Source: Faucicola osloensis_B (lineage in GTDB: Bacteria > Pseudomonadota > Gammaproteobacteria > Pseudomonadales > Moraxellaceae). Taken from it: a stretch of DNA of 64,000 nucleotides. Location: contig CAXORL010000004.1 in the NCBI GenBank assembly GCA_964211495.1, positions 186,001 to 250,000 on the forward strand. The letters run 5' to 3'. The notes under the pieces are model-generated. The model had not been told where the DNA came from, did no database searches, and saw only the letters and a list, made by a program, of their open reading frames with translations. Shown here in pieces: positions 26,740 to 35,708 of the stretch. A program made the position numbers and the translations under genes. The first letter of the stretch is position 1; each line of letters opens with the position of its first letter.

Positions 26740-26856
26740 ACCCACCCTACTAAATGTTCCTATTCTAGCGATTCTAGCAAATACAGTCGATAGTTATTTT
26801 TACTTTAAAATCAAAGAAAAACATTGTATCGACTGGCATAATTTGCTAGTCCAAGA

Positions 26857-29271
26857 TTACATACGTAGCGTTGCGTGATACTGCTCATGTAGTGCAGCGA
26901 TGACAGCTTCCATTTGCGCATTGATACGCTCGTCAGAAAGCGTGGCTTCAATATCTTGCCAGACCAGTGCAAAAGCAAGCGATTGTTGGTTTTCAGGCAA
27001 ATTACTGCCGGCATACACATCAAACAACCACACATCTTTTAATAGCTCGCCCCCGACTTGTTTGATAGTATCTCGCATTGATTGCATAGCAATCGATTTG
27101 TCTACCACCACAGCGATATCACGGCGTACTTGAGGGAACTTACTTGGCGTCATGATGGTCAATGCCTGCTGGTGCATGTGAATCACCGCCTGTAAATTCA
27201 GCTGCGCCACCCAACTGGTCGGCAAATCCAAGGCTTTGGCAATCTGTGGGTGCAACTGACCCAACCAGCCAATCACCTTGCCTTGATAGTGTACATCGGC
27301 ACTTTGACCGGGGTGTAAAAACGGCTGCTCACTACGTTGATAACTGATAGCAGACTGGGCAAACCGTGGAAAAACCGATTCGACGTCATTTTTTAGGTCG
27401 TAAAAATCCATCACACGGCTGTCATGATGCTGCTCTGGGTGGGTACTGCCGACTGCCACCATCGCCAAAGTCTCAACTTGGTTTAAGCTTGCGATATCAC
27501 TGCCATCAAAACGCAGACCCGTCTCAAACAGACGCACACGGTTTTGTTGGCGGTTTAAGTTATATTGCACACAAGGCAACAAACTAGACAGCAAGGTACG
27601 ACGCATGACCGCTAAGTCACTTGAGATTGGATTAGCAAGCGCGAGTGGTGCAGCAAAATGCGCCCCATCAAACAAAGCTTCGACTTTGGCATCACTAAAA
27701 CTAAAACTCACCGCTTCAAAATAACCCTGATTAACCAAGCTCATTTTTAAGTTATGCAGATCATTTTGGCGTTTATTGTCAAACAAGTTACTGGTAAACG
27801 CCGGCAGTTTGTTGGCAATATTGTTATAGCCATAAATGCGGGCGATTTCTTCAATCAAATCTTCGGGCAAGGCAATATCAAAACGATGGCTTGGCGGCGT
27901 GGCAACCAGATTTTCGCCTTTTAACTCGGTGCTGATTTGTAGACTATTTAAAATCTCAATGGCTTTGTCGGTGGCGATATCCGCGCCTAACAATTTATTG
28001 ATACTGACAATCGGTAGCGTCACTGGCGTACGTTTTGGCAGTTCAGCGGTGTTTTCAACTAGCGTGATTTGACCGACCCTAACCTCACTTGAATCATTGC
28101 CAAATGTCGCCAATAGACTGACCGCGCGGTCGAGTGCCAATTTTGGCAATTCAAAATCAACACCCCGCTCAAAACGCTGTGACGCATCGGTATGCAAGCC
28201 AAAACGGCGCGCTTTACCTGCAATCGCCAACTGTTTGAAAAATGCACTTTCGATCACCACTCGGGTCGTGCTATCGGTCACTGCGGTGCGAAGTCCACCC
28301 ATAATTCCCGCTAGCGCAATGACCCCTTGTTCATCGGCAATCACCAGTTCATCGCCTTGTAAGGTGATGGTTTGCTCATTTAACAGCTCAAGGGTTTCGC
28401 CTTGTTGGGCATGGCGCACAATAATTGCGCCCACTAACTTGTCGGCATCAAACGCATGCAGCGGCTGACCGAGCTCAAGTAGTACATAATTGGTGACATC
28501 CACTAGTAAATTACGTGGCTTGACGCCTGAGGCATTTAGGGCTTGTTTCATCCAATCAGGTGATGGCGTGGTGCCTGTCAGTCCACTGACCAGTTGCGCG
28601 TAATAACGTGGGCAGTCCGTGGTCTCCACGCTAACCGCTTGGCTAGCATTGTCGGTCACAGCTGCGGTGATGTTGTCAAAGGGTAATTGAAATGTTAAAT
28701 CATTGAGCACGGCAAGCTCACGGGCGATACCGCGCACACTAAAACAATCCCCTCGGTTTGGGGTAATTGAAATATCTAGCACATGATTGTCTAAGCCAAG
28801 ATACGCTCGGATATCCATGCCAATCGGGGCGTCTTGTGGCAAAATTAACAAGCCATCAACACCATCATCACAGTCAATCTCACTACCACCGCACAGCATA
28901 CCATGCGATTCTACGCCGCGCAGTTTGCCTTTTTTAATGTTAAAGGGTTCATCGCCTTGTGCAGGTGGCAGTTTGGCGCCCACCAATGCCACAGGTACAC
29001 GCACGCCAGCGGCGACATTGGGTGCACCGCAAACGATTTGTAGCGGTGCTTCGCTATGCTCACCGACATTCACTTTGGCAACGCGCAGTTTATCAGCATC
29101 GGGGTGTTGGGTGACGTCAATCACTTCACCGACCACCACACCACTAAAGTCTTTGGCGACTTTATCCAAGCTATCAAGCTCTAAGCCTGCCATCGTCAGT
29201 TGTTCGCCAATTTGCTCAGCGCTTAAGTTTGGGTTTGCCCATTGGCGTAACCAGTTTTCGCTAATTTTCAT
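26857..29271 (-). CDS. pheT: Phenylalanine-tRNA ligase beta subunit
   Basis: PheT forms the alpha2-beta2 enzyme that charges tRNA-Phe, and its B3/B4 domain edits mischarged Tyr. The 804-residue product begins MKISENWLRQWANPNLS. A tRNA-binding EMAP-like domain covers about 40-150. B3/B4 follows (about 200-390, HAFDADKL). B5, a catalytic-like core (about 475-690) and an FDX-ACB anticodon-binding domain (about 710-803; TPSKFPQVRRDIAVVVDKSI) complete it. The length fits the family (795 in E. coli). It is separated from pheS by an unrelated gene, unlike in most bacteria. Confidence 0.96.
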   Translation of the reverse strand: MKISENWLRQWANPNLSAEQIGEQLTMAGLELDSLDKVAKDFSGVVVGEVIDVTQHPDADKLRVAKVNVGEHSEAPLQIVCGAPNVAAGVRVPVALVGAKLPPAQGDEPFNIKKGKLRGVESHGMLCGGSEIDCDDGVDGLLILPQDAPIGMDIRAYLGLDNHVLDISITPNRGDCFSVRGIARELAVLNDLTFQLPFDNITAAVTDNASQAVSVETTDCPRYYAQLVSGLTGTTPSPDWMKQALNASGVKPRNLLVDVTNYVLLELGQPLHAFDADKLVGAIIVRHAQQGETLELLNEQTITLQGDELVIADEQGVIALAGIMGGLRTAVTDSTTRVVIESAFFKQLAIAGKARRFGLHTDASQRFERGVDFELPKLALDRAVSLLATFGNDSSEVRVGQITLVENTAELPKRTPVTLPIVSINKLLGADIATDKAIEILNSLQISTELKGENLVATPPSHRFDIALPEDLIEEIARIYGYNNIANKLPAFTSNLFDNKRQNDLHNLKMSLVNQGYFEAVSFSFSDAKVEALFDGAHFAAPLALANPISSDLAVMRRTLLSSLLPCVQYNLNRQQNRVRLFETGLRFDGSDIASLNQVETLAMVAVGSTHPEQHHDSRVMDFYDLKNDVESVFPRFAQSAISYQRSEQPFLHPGQSADVHYQGKVIGWLGQLHPQIAKALDLPTSWVAQLNLQAVIHMHQQALTIMTPSKFPQVRRDIAVVVDKSIAMQSMRDTIKQVGGELLKDVWLFDVYAGSNLPENQQSLAFALVWQDIEATLSDERINAQMEAVIAALHEQYHATLRM

Positions 29272-29324
29272 CTTAAAATTTCTCTAAAATTTAACAAACT
29301 ATCAATTATATTCGTTTTAACTTT

Positions 29325-29873
29325 TTACAAAGTTTGAAATGCCTTTCGATTGAATTCCAATATTGACTGCTGACTAAAGGGTTTTAAATTATTTTCTTTA
29401 ACACTGTGCAAAATATCATTAATGTAATAAATAACATTACCCGCTGTATCCAATTTCATCACATTTGGGAAAATATTATCAGCATTAATAAAATCGTTCC
29501 CAAAATAACTTGCAACAGCGAATAGAATGCTTAAAGCTAATACAATTTCAATCCGCTCGATATCTACTTTTAATCCAGTAATGTGAAAAATATAATTTGT
29601 TTTATCAAAGCCCATTAACTCATAGCCACTATCTTGCTCAAAATGAAGCATTAAATAAACATCTAGAAATTCTGACTCTATAAAAAATAGGTCTTCATTG
29701 GGTATGAGTGTTTCAAAAGCTTGTTCTTGATAACCTTTTCTAAATTTCAACTTTAAATCTATGTCATTATCTAAATTTAACAGCCGTCGAAAAAAACGAT
29801 TAGCAGAGTCATTGAGCATGCCAATATCAATAGCATGGTAAGCTTCAGTAAATGTTTCTATTGAAAAACTCAT
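29325..29873 (-). CDS. Hypothetical protein wedged between pheS and pheT
   Basis: A 182-residue protein of no family that I recognise. It is acidic and rich in Phe, Ile, Leu, Asn and Asp, with a hydrophobic stretch IEIVLALSILFAVASYFG (about 109-126) that may be a buried helix rather than a membrane span. There is no signal peptide or zinc motif. The DNA is visibly more AT-rich than pheS or pheT. It begins six bases after the pheS stop without a ribosome site, suggesting translational coupling, and ends 53 bp before pheT. AT bias and its position inside a conserved operon suggest acquisition. Size and composition would fit an orphan immunity-type protein, but nothing here shows that. Confidence 0.75.
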   Translation of the reverse strand: MSFSIETFTEAYHAIDIGMLNDSANRFFRRLLNLDNDIDLKLKFRKGYQEQAFETLIPNEDLFFIESEFLDVYLMLHFEQDSGYELMGFDKTNYIFHITGLKVDIERIEIVLALSILFAVASYFGNDFINADNIFPNVMKLDTAGNVIYYINDILHSVKENNLKPFSQQSILEFNRKAFQTL

Positions 29874-29879
29874 GCTATG

Positions 29880-30935
29880 TTATGCAAATTGTTTTAAAAA
29901 ACGCACATCATTTTGATAGAACAAGCGTAAATCATTCACCCCATAATACAGCATGGCAAACCGCTCAATGCCCATGCCAAATGCAAAACCTTGGTATTTG
30001 GTCGGGTCAATACCGCTATCGGACAATACCTTTGGATGCACCATGCCGCAGCCCATCACTTCTAGCCACTTGCCCCCACCTGCATAAGTATCGGCAAGGA
30101 TATCCACTTCTGCAGACGGCTCAGTAAATGGAAAATACGATGGGCGAAAACGCACCGTCAGTTTGCGACCAAAAAACGCCTGCAAAAACTCATGAATCAA
30201 GCCTTTTAGCTCAGCAAAATTGGTCGATTCGCTGACATACAAACCTTCAAGCTGGTGGAACATAGGCGAGTGAGTTTGGTCGCTGTCGTTGCGATACACG
30301 CGTCCTGGACAGATGATACGAATCGGCAGATTGCCTTTTTCCATCGTGCGAATCTGCACCGAGCTGGTATGGGTACGTAGCACATAATTGGCATTAAAAT
30401 AAAACGTATCGTGCATGGCGCGCGCTGGGTGATGGCTTGGAATATTTAGCGCTTCAAAGTTGTAGTAGTCGCTCTCAACTTCAGGACCTGTTGCGACTTC
30501 AAAACCTGCTTGACGGAAAAACCCTTGCATACGCTCAGCGGTCATGGTGACAGGGTGCAAATTACCCGCTTGTTGTCCACGTGCTGGCAGGGTGATATCA
30601 ATGGATTCACTGGCAAGTTTGGCAGCCAAGGCTTTGGCTTCCAAATCGCTTTGCGCTTGTTGTAGGCTGTCATTGATTTGGGTACGTACTTGATGCAGCA
30701 TACCGCCGATGGTCTTTTTGCCGTCGGCATCAAGTCCGCCCAGCTGTTTTGACCAAGTGGTCAAATGACTTTTTTTGCCGGTTAAAGTCACGCGGATGTT
30801 TTGTAGGTCTTGGGGGTTTTGTGCGGTGCTGATTAAGGCTTTGGCATCTTGAACAAATTGGGTGAATTGGTCTTGGGTGATATCGGTTAAATTTTCAGAA
30901 TATTGGGTAAGTTTGTCAGTCGTTATTTCTGTCAT
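29880..30935 (-). CDS. pheS: Phenylalanine-tRNA ligase alpha subunit
   Basis: PheS is the catalytic subunit of phenylalanyl-tRNA synthetase. The product is 351 residues from the ATG at 30935; an in-frame TTG at 30959 would add eight. It has an N-terminal coiled coil (about 15-100), then the class II core with motif 1 around GPEVESDYYNFEALN, motif 2 HTSSVQIRTM...IRIICPGRVYRND and motif 3 GFAFGMGIERFAMLYYGVNDLR. The length is slightly above E. coli (327). It lies about 90 bp after rplT, beyond a hairpin terminator. Confidence 0.96.
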   Translation of the reverse strand: MTEITTDKLTQYSENLTDITQDQFTQFVQDAKALISTAQNPQDLQNIRVTLTGKKSHLTTWSKQLGGLDADGKKTIGGMLHQVRTQINDSLQQAQSDLEAKALAAKLASESIDITLPARGQQAGNLHPVTMTAERMQGFFRQAGFEVATGPEVESDYYNFEALNIPSHHPARAMHDTFYFNANYVLRTHTSSVQIRTMEKGNLPIRIICPGRVYRNDSDQTHSPMFHQLEGLYVSESTNFAELKGLIHEFLQAFFGRKLTVRFRPSYFPFTEPSAEVDILADTYAGGGKWLEVMGCGMVHPKVLSDSGIDPTKYQGFAFGMGIERFAMLYYGVNDLRLFYQNDVRFLKQFA

Positions 30936-30989
30936 GAGCGTTGCAATCTTGGTTATCAATAGTGATAGGCATTTTAACTAAAATATGGC

Positions 30990-31028
30990 GATAAAAAAAG
31001 CCATTAAGCTTGCACTTAATGGCTTTTT
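30990..31028 (-). terminator. Terminator or attenuator between rplT and pheS
   Basis: A perfect 14-bp stem (AAAAAGCCATTAAG at 30995-31008, CTTAATGGCTTTTT at 31015-31028) has a 6-nt loop and a T run on the minus strand. Given its place before pheS, it may act as an attenuator as well as the rplT terminator; in E. coli pheST is attenuated. I see no leader peptide rich in Phe. Confidence 0.8.
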
Positions 31029-31049
31029 GAAAAATCGCTTTAAAACAAA

Positions 31050-31409
31050 TTAAGCAGCCAGTGCTTGTTTTGCTTTTTCTGCCAATGCCGTAAAACCTTG
31101 CGCATCATGCATAGCGATGTCTGCTAATACACGGCGGTCGATTTCGATGCTGGCTTTTTTCAGACCGTTGATCATACGGCTGTAGCTTAAGCCATTTAAG
31201 CGCGCACCCGCGTTGATACGTGCAATCCATAAACGACGGAATGAACGTTTTTTGTTACGACGGTCACGATACGCATATTGACCTGCTTTGGTAACTGCTT
31301 GTACAGCAACACGGAAAACACGCGAACGCGCACCGTAATAACCTTTTGCACGAGCCAATACTTTTTTATGACGGCGATTTGCCTGTACACCACGTTTTAC
31401 ACGAGCCAT
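31050..31409 (-). CDS. rplT: 50S ribosomal protein L20
   Basis: L20 binds 23S rRNA early in large-subunit assembly and in E. coli also represses its own operon. The 119-residue product begins MARVKRGVQANRRHKKVL and keeps the conserved FRRLWIARINAGAR segment. The length equals the family norm (118). It lies 48 bp after rpmI. Confidence 0.97.
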   Translation of the reverse strand: MARVKRGVQANRRHKKVLARAKGYYGARSRVFRVAVQAVTKAGQYAYRDRRNKKRSFRRLWIARINAGARLNGLSYSRMINGLKKASIEIDRRVLADIAMHDAQGFTALAEKAKQALAA

Positions 31410-31457
31410 AATTTACTCCTAAAGTTTTGTAATATCAGTTGATTGAGTACCTATAAA

Positions 31458-31649
31458 TTATAGGTAAGGACACATACGGTAAACACGTTTCTCATCAGAC
31501 ACGTGTACCAATTTGCATCCACGTAATTGACGGATACGCTTAGGAGATTTTTTGGTCAAAATGTGGCGTTTGAATGCTTGCTTGCGTTTGATACCGTTAC
31601 CAGTTTTTTTGAAACGCTTGGCAGCACCACGGCGAGTTTTTAATTTCAT
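31458..31649 (-). CDS. rpmI: 50S ribosomal protein L35
   Basis: L35 is a small basic large-subunit protein. The 63-residue product carries the family signature KTRRGAAKRFKKTGNGI-KRKQAFKRHILTKK. The ATG at 31649 follows AAGAGG. In E. coli infC (IF3) lies directly upstream; here no infC precedes it, and the next 477 bp have no gene. Confidence 0.96.
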   Translation of the reverse strand: MKLKTRRGAAKRFKKTGNGIKRKQAFKRHILTKKSPKRIRQLRGCKLVHVSDEKRVYRMCPYL

Positions 31650-32126
31650 GATAGCCTCTTGTTCGTTTTTGACAAGGATTAAACATCTTTATCAAGTGAA
31701 GTTAACCTGTTTGTCAAAAAATCCTCATCACACTGGATTTTTTGCCTTGAGGTGGGAGGCGACATTTTATCAAAAATCATTCGTGAATGCACGCTATTGT
31801 TAAAACTAATTTTTTCTTTGACATCCATTTTATTTATGCTACTTTAACATTTCTTTACTATAATAGATTTTTATTCAGTCAGTTTTTATAAGATTTTAAA
31901 AAAATCCATGATATCAATCATTTATCATAAATTACTTGGCAAATCTATCATGAGAGTACCTTAATTAAGTTAACAACTTAATTTACAAAAACTGGGGCTC
32001 AGTTGGCTAAAAGTGATAAGTAAGCCCTATTTCGGACATAGTTTACATTAGTTCGTTTAACCTTAAGGTATTTATCGTTCGCAGGCTTTTGTAAAGTTTA
32101 ACGTGTAATGCTATTTCATCAACATC
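31650..32126. other. Gene-free divergent region upstream of rpmI
   Basis: This 477-bp AT-rich gap separates rpmI (minus) from the thioesterase gene (plus). No convincing gene is present, and infC is not here. A perfect -35 box TTGACA at 31818-31823 has only a weak -10 (TACTTT at 31840). A perfect TATAAT at 31859-31864 has no good -35. The rpmI leader on the minus strand could carry an L20-type autoregulatory structure, but I could not fold it. Confidence 0.4.
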
Positions 32127-32585
32127 ATGAGGTTACAATTCTTGTCAACGTTAAGCACAAATATTGAAGTTGCCCATTTCGTGTTTGAGACCGTCATGCG
32201 CGTGCGCAATACCGAAATTGGATTAGCACAACATTTAACGGTTGAAAATTTGGTGGCATTGCTTACCGAAGCCCGTTTTCGTTTTTTATATTCAAAAAGT
32301 ATTAAGGAAGTTAATGCTGAGTACCAAGGCTTGGTCATTAATCATATCGAGACCCAAATCCTTGATCGGGCACGAGCGCGTGAAGAACTGTTGTTTGAAG
32401 TCGGCGTGCAGCATTTAACCGATTTGGGTGGAGATTTTGTGTTCAAAGTCTCGCGGATGTTTGATGGGTCATTGGTGGCGTATGCCAAAATGGGCTTTGC
32501 GGCGTATGACTATCGTCAAAGCCAAGAAATCCCGTTATCAGCTACCATCAAAGAAGCCTTAGATGTGAAACCCTTTGAGATTTAG
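32127..32585 (+). CDS. Hotdog-fold acyl-CoA thioesterase-like protein
   Basis: The 152-residue product has the layout of the single-domain 4HBT/YbgC-type hotdog proteins, which hydrolyse acyl-CoA or acyl-ACP thioesters. The start HFVFETVMRVRNTEIGLAQHLT, the central helix LVALLTEARFRFL, and strands ending VFKVSRMFDGSLVAYAKMGFAAYD fit that fold. The usual catalytic Asp of YbgC-like enzymes (in the DxD/GHVNN region) is not obvious, so activity and substrate are uncertain. The ATG at 32127 lacks a clear ribosome site. hisIE lies 88 bp downstream and is functionally unrelated. Confidence 0.7.
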   Translation: MRLQFLSTLSTNIEVAHFVFETVMRVRNTEIGLAQHLTVENLVALLTEARFRFLYSKSIKEVNAEYQGLVINHIETQILDRARAREELLFEVGVQHLTDLGGDFVFKVSRMFDGSLVAYAKMGFAAYDYRQSQEIPLSATIKEALDVKPFEI

Positions 32586-32673
32586 GGCTTGATGAATTAT
32601 GATAAATGCACGCATCTTTTGATGGGTGCTTTTTTTTGGCTAGGGCTTGCATAGTATGATACAGGGCGTGAAT

Positions 32674-33513
32674 ATGGATTGGTTAGATACACTAAAATTT
32701 GATGACAATGGGCTCATGCCTGCAGTCGCTCAAGATTTTCATACAGGGCGCATTTTGATGATGGCATGGATGAATCGCGAGTCATTACGTCTGACTGCCG
32801 AAAAAATGCAAGCGGTGTATTGGTCACGCTCTCGCGGTAAATTATGGCACAAAGGCGAAAGCTCTGGGCATTTTCAGCAAGTCCATGAAATCCGCCTAGA
32901 TTGCGATGCTGATGTGATTGTGCTGTCAGTCACCCAAGTGGGGGGGATTGCTTGCCACACGGGTCGGCAGTCTTGTTTTTATCGTCTGCTTGCCGATGAC
33001 CACGGACAGCTACAATGGCAAATCACTGATGCGGTCATCAAAGACCCTGATGCGATTTATGGTGACAACGCCAAACCGACTCATGAACACTCGCCGCTTG
33101 CAAGCCATGCGATACAAACAAGCAATCCAATACAATCCCCTACGACGTCAGCGGATATTTTAACCGCGTTAGATGAAGTATTGATTGGGCGTAAAGATGC
33201 CAATCCTGATAGCTCATACGTGGCAAGCTTATACCATAAAGGTATCAACAAAATCTTAGAAAAAGTCGGTGAAGAAGCCACCGAAGCCATTATCGCTGCC
33301 AAAGATATCAACATTGCCAACGATACCCCTTATGAAGCCGTCGCCGATGATACCGCGGTGAAAGATTTGGTATATGAAATTGCTGATGTTTGGTTTCACA
33401 CAATGGTCACATTGGCATGGTTTAATATACCGTCTTGGGCTGTCACCAATGAATTGGCAAGACGTTTTGGCTTATCGGGTATCGATGAAAAAGCCGCACG
33501 TCAAATCTCTTAA
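32674..33513 (+). CDS. hisI: Bifunctional histidine biosynthesis protein HisIE
   Basis: This fusion catalyses steps 2 and 3 of histidine synthesis: phosphoribosyl-ATP pyrophosphohydrolase (HisE) and phosphoribosyl-AMP cyclohydrolase (HisI). The product is 279 residues from the ATG at 32674, which has AGGG eight bases upstream; an in-frame ATG at 32656 and TTG at 32647 are less likely. The N-terminal HisI part (about 1-115) has the WSRSRGKLWHKGESSGH motif and metal-binding Cys residues in LDCDAD and ACHTGRQSCF. The C-terminal HisE part (about 160-275) has KVGEEATEAIIAAKD. The spacer between domains (about 120-160) is long and low in conservation. Pseudomonads encode the two activities separately, so the fusion is worth noting for the lineage. 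tatABC follows, as hisI/hisE-tatABC do in many gammaproteobacteria. Confidence 0.93.
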   Translation: MDWLDTLKFDDNGLMPAVAQDFHTGRILMMAWMNRESLRLTAEKMQAVYWSRSRGKLWHKGESSGHFQQVHEIRLDCDADVIVLSVTQVGGIACHTGRQSCFYRLLADDHGQLQWQITDAVIKDPDAIYGDNAKPTHEHSPLASHAIQTSNPIQSPTTSADILTALDEVLIGRKDANPDSSYVASLYHKGINKILEKVGEEATEAIIAAKDINIANDTPYEAVADDTAVKDLVYEIADVWFHTMVTLAWFNIPSWAVTNELARRFGLSGIDEKAARQIS

Positions 33514-33715
33514 GTAATAACCCTTAAGTGAGCGCCCTTAAGTAAATGCCACTAAACAGTTGATAATTCCTGAGTATTGCTGGCTAAAAGTGCGAAAAAT
33601 TCGCCGTGTTTCACACCGTTTTTTGCACAGTTATGTCAGCGCGATGGTTATGTGTTACACTGCAAATTCATATTGTCCTCACCCCTATTGTCAAGGTTAA
33701 TCAAAGGATATTCTC

Positions 33716-33946
33716 ATGGGTAGTTTCTCAATCACACATTGGTTAATTTTACTGGTTGTTGTTGTGGTCATTTTTGGCACCTCAAAACTGAAAAATGCCG
33801 GTAAAGATTTGGGTGGTGCCGTTAAAGGCTTTAAAGATGCGGTCAAAGATGAAAACGAACAGCATCTGAACAAAAACCGTGTCCTTGAACACGAAAAAGC
33901 TGAACTCAATACCACGCAGACCCAACAAGATAAACATAACGTTTAA
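33716..33946 (+). CDS. tatA: Sec-independent protein translocase subunit TatA
   Basis: TatA oligomers form the conduit for folded proteins across the inner membrane. The 76-residue product has an N-terminal membrane helix (about 7-21), the FGTSKLKNAGKDLGGAVKGFK hinge and amphipathic helix (starting FG), and a short charged tail. AGGA before the ATG at 33716 supports the start. First gene of tatABC. Confidence 0.95.
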   Translation: MGSFSITHWLILLVVVVVIFGTSKLKNAGKDLGGAVKGFKDAVKDENEQHLNKNRVLEHEKAELNTTQTQQDKHNV

Positions 33947-34001
33947 ACCCTAGTCGTTACTTTTTTCTTTAGTTTTTTAATCCCTAACTGCCACGGTTGT
34001 T

Positions 34002-34721
34002 ATGTTTGATATTGGTTTCTCCGAACTACTGTTATTTGGGGCGATTGCACTGATTGTGCTGGGCCCTGAAAAACTCCCCCAAGCGGCGCGTACTGCAGGT
34101 CAGTGGTATGCCAAATTCCGCCGTACGGTTGCAACGCTGCAATCAGAAATTGAAGCTGAGCTTGATCTTGCCGAAACGCGCAAGCAAATGCAGCTTGAGC
34201 TGGAAAAAATCCGCCAAGCTGAAGTAGATATGAAGCGCGAGATGGAAGCGCTGCGCAGCAGTGTGAGCGAATTACAGCAACATGGCAAAGTACCTTCGAT
34301 GCAAGCTCACAATCAATCGGCTGATACAACCCCTAGTCTTGTTCATGATACTAACGCAGTTAGACTACCCCCTGAACCACTTAGCCATGAACCACTCAGC
34401 CATGAACCAACCAATCATTTAGCCGAGCCAACAAATGATAGCACCACGCTTATACTAGACAAGCCATCTGACGAATCTTATCTAACAGAAACCAAAGCAG
34501 ACGATTATTTGCTGAGTCTAGAGGCTGATGTCGAAGCCGATGCAGTGGCTAAAGACTTACATGAAGCGCTATTCGCTGCCACTGAGCCAATGTATTATCG
34601 TTGGTTTTTGCTCAGTGATTATGACCGTGTCAGACGTCTTCCCAATCCGCCGTTTTTACCCAATTATCAAGCCGATCCGCTACTGCACCAATTGCCAAGT
34701 TTGGGTGGAGTTGCCCAGTGA
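34002..34721 (+). CDS. tatB: Sec-independent protein translocase subunit TatB, long C-terminal tail
   Basis: TatB forms the twin-arginine signal receptor with TatC. The 239-residue product has the short N-terminal helix with GFSELLLFGAIALIVLGPEKLP (TatB-type Glu8 region and the GPEKLP hinge), then an amphipathic and coiled-coil stretch (about 35-95). The following ~145 residues are acidic and low in complexity, with the repeat EPLSHEPLSHEP near 117-128, ending in a Pro/Tyr-rich segment. E. coli TatB has 171 residues. The last four bases overlap the tatC start, so the two are translationally coupled. Confidence 0.92.
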   Translation: MFDIGFSELLLFGAIALIVLGPEKLPQAARTAGQWYAKFRRTVATLQSEIEAELDLAETRKQMQLELEKIRQAEVDMKREMEALRSSVSELQQHGKVPSMQAHNQSADTTPSLVHDTNAVRLPPEPLSHEPLSHEPTNHLAEPTNDSTTLILDKPSDESYLTETKADDYLLSLEADVEADAVAKDLHEALFAATEPMYYRWFLLSDYDRVRRLPNPPFLPNYQADPLLHQLPSLGGVAQ

Positions 34722-35539
34722 CCAAGCTTATCAAAACCAAAAAAACGCCGGAACAATTAGCCATTGAACAAGCTAAAGCTGATAAACCATCGCAAGACAA
34801 TACTTTGGTAGATATGCCCATCACTGAGCATTTGATTGAACTGCGCCGTCATTTGATTCACGGTTTTGCGGCGGTTTTAGTGATTTTCTTGGCATTGGCG
34901 GGCTTTTCGCGGGAAATCTACGATATTTTTTCAGCCCCATTAACAGCATTGTTGCCAGTCAATTCTTCTATGATTGCAACCGATATCACCTCGTCATTTT
35001 TGGCACCGATTAAATTGACGCTGTATCTGGCTGTTATCTTGGCGATGCCGTATATTTTGTACCAGATTTGGTCGTTTATCGCCCCGGGGCTATATAAGCA
35101 TGAAAAACGTATCGCCCTACCTGTGCTGTTGTCATCGGTGATTTTGTTTTATCTGGGGATTGCGTTCGCCTATTATGTCGTGCTCAAAAGCGTGCTGGCT
35201 TTTTTTATCAAATTCTCCCCCGACAATGTGCTACCGATGACCGATATCGAAAGCTATCTAAATTTTGTGCTCAAGCTGTTTTTGGTGTTTGGGGCAACCT
35301 TTGAGATTCCTGTGTTGACGCTGCTACTGGTGTTGGCTGGGGTGGTGACGGTGGATAGCTTGGCGCAAAAACGCCGTTACATCATCGTGGGTTGTTTCGC
35401 TATTGCTGCATTGGTGACACCGCCAGATGGCTTATCGATGGTGATGCTGGCTATCCCGATGTGGTTATTGTTTGAACTCGGTCTAGTTATGGCGCGGGTA
35501 CTGGTTAAAGAAAAAGCGTTATTACAGAAAGACCGCTAA
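34718..35539 (+). CDS. tatC: Sec-independent protein translocase subunit TatC
   Basis: TatC is the multi-spanning core that recognises twin-arginine signal peptides. The 273-residue product has six membrane helices. It carries the N-terminal motif MPITEHLIELRRHLI, the periplasmic loop after TM1, and the conserved FLAPIKLTLYLA and ATFEIPVL segments. It begins at the GTG at 34718, inside the tatB stop (GTGA overlap). The N-terminal extension before the motif is about 30 residues. Confidence 0.95.
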   Translation: MTKLIKTKKTPEQLAIEQAKADKPSQDNTLVDMPITEHLIELRRHLIHGFAAVLVIFLALAGFSREIYDIFSAPLTALLPVNSSMIATDITSSFLAPIKLTLYLAVILAMPYILYQIWSFIAPGLYKHEKRIALPVLLSSVILFYLGIAFAYYVVLKSVLAFFIKFSPDNVLPMTDIESYLNFVLKLFLVFGATFEIPVLTLLLVLAGVVTVDSLAQKRRYIIVGCFAIAALVTPPDGLSMVMLAIPMWLLFELGLVMARVLVKEKALLQKDR

Positions 35540-35590
35540 TCTGGCTGGATAAAGCTAAAGCCTAGTCAACCTCTCATTCATCCCCACTTA

Positions 35591-35646
35591 GTAAATAAAG
35601 GTTTAGTAAATAAAGGTTTAGTAAATACAGGTTGAGTAAATACAGG
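35591..35646 (+). repeat. 15-bp tandem repeat, 3.7 copies
   Basis: Units GTAAATAAAGGTTTA, GTAAATAAAGGTTTA, GTAAATACAGGTTGA and a partial GTAAATACAGG follow each other between tatC and the helicase gene. The first two are identical and the next diverged. The array ends 62 bp before the helicase ATG. Confidence 0.95.
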
Positions 35647-35708
35647 AAACTGAGCAAAACTTGCCAAATTTTGCTAAAATAGCTCACTTTTCTGTTAGCA
35701 ATGGCCTT

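Noticed and set aside
35591..35646. CRISPR array
   Set aside because: Units are 15 bp with no spacers and no cas genes nearby; it is a simple tandem repeat.
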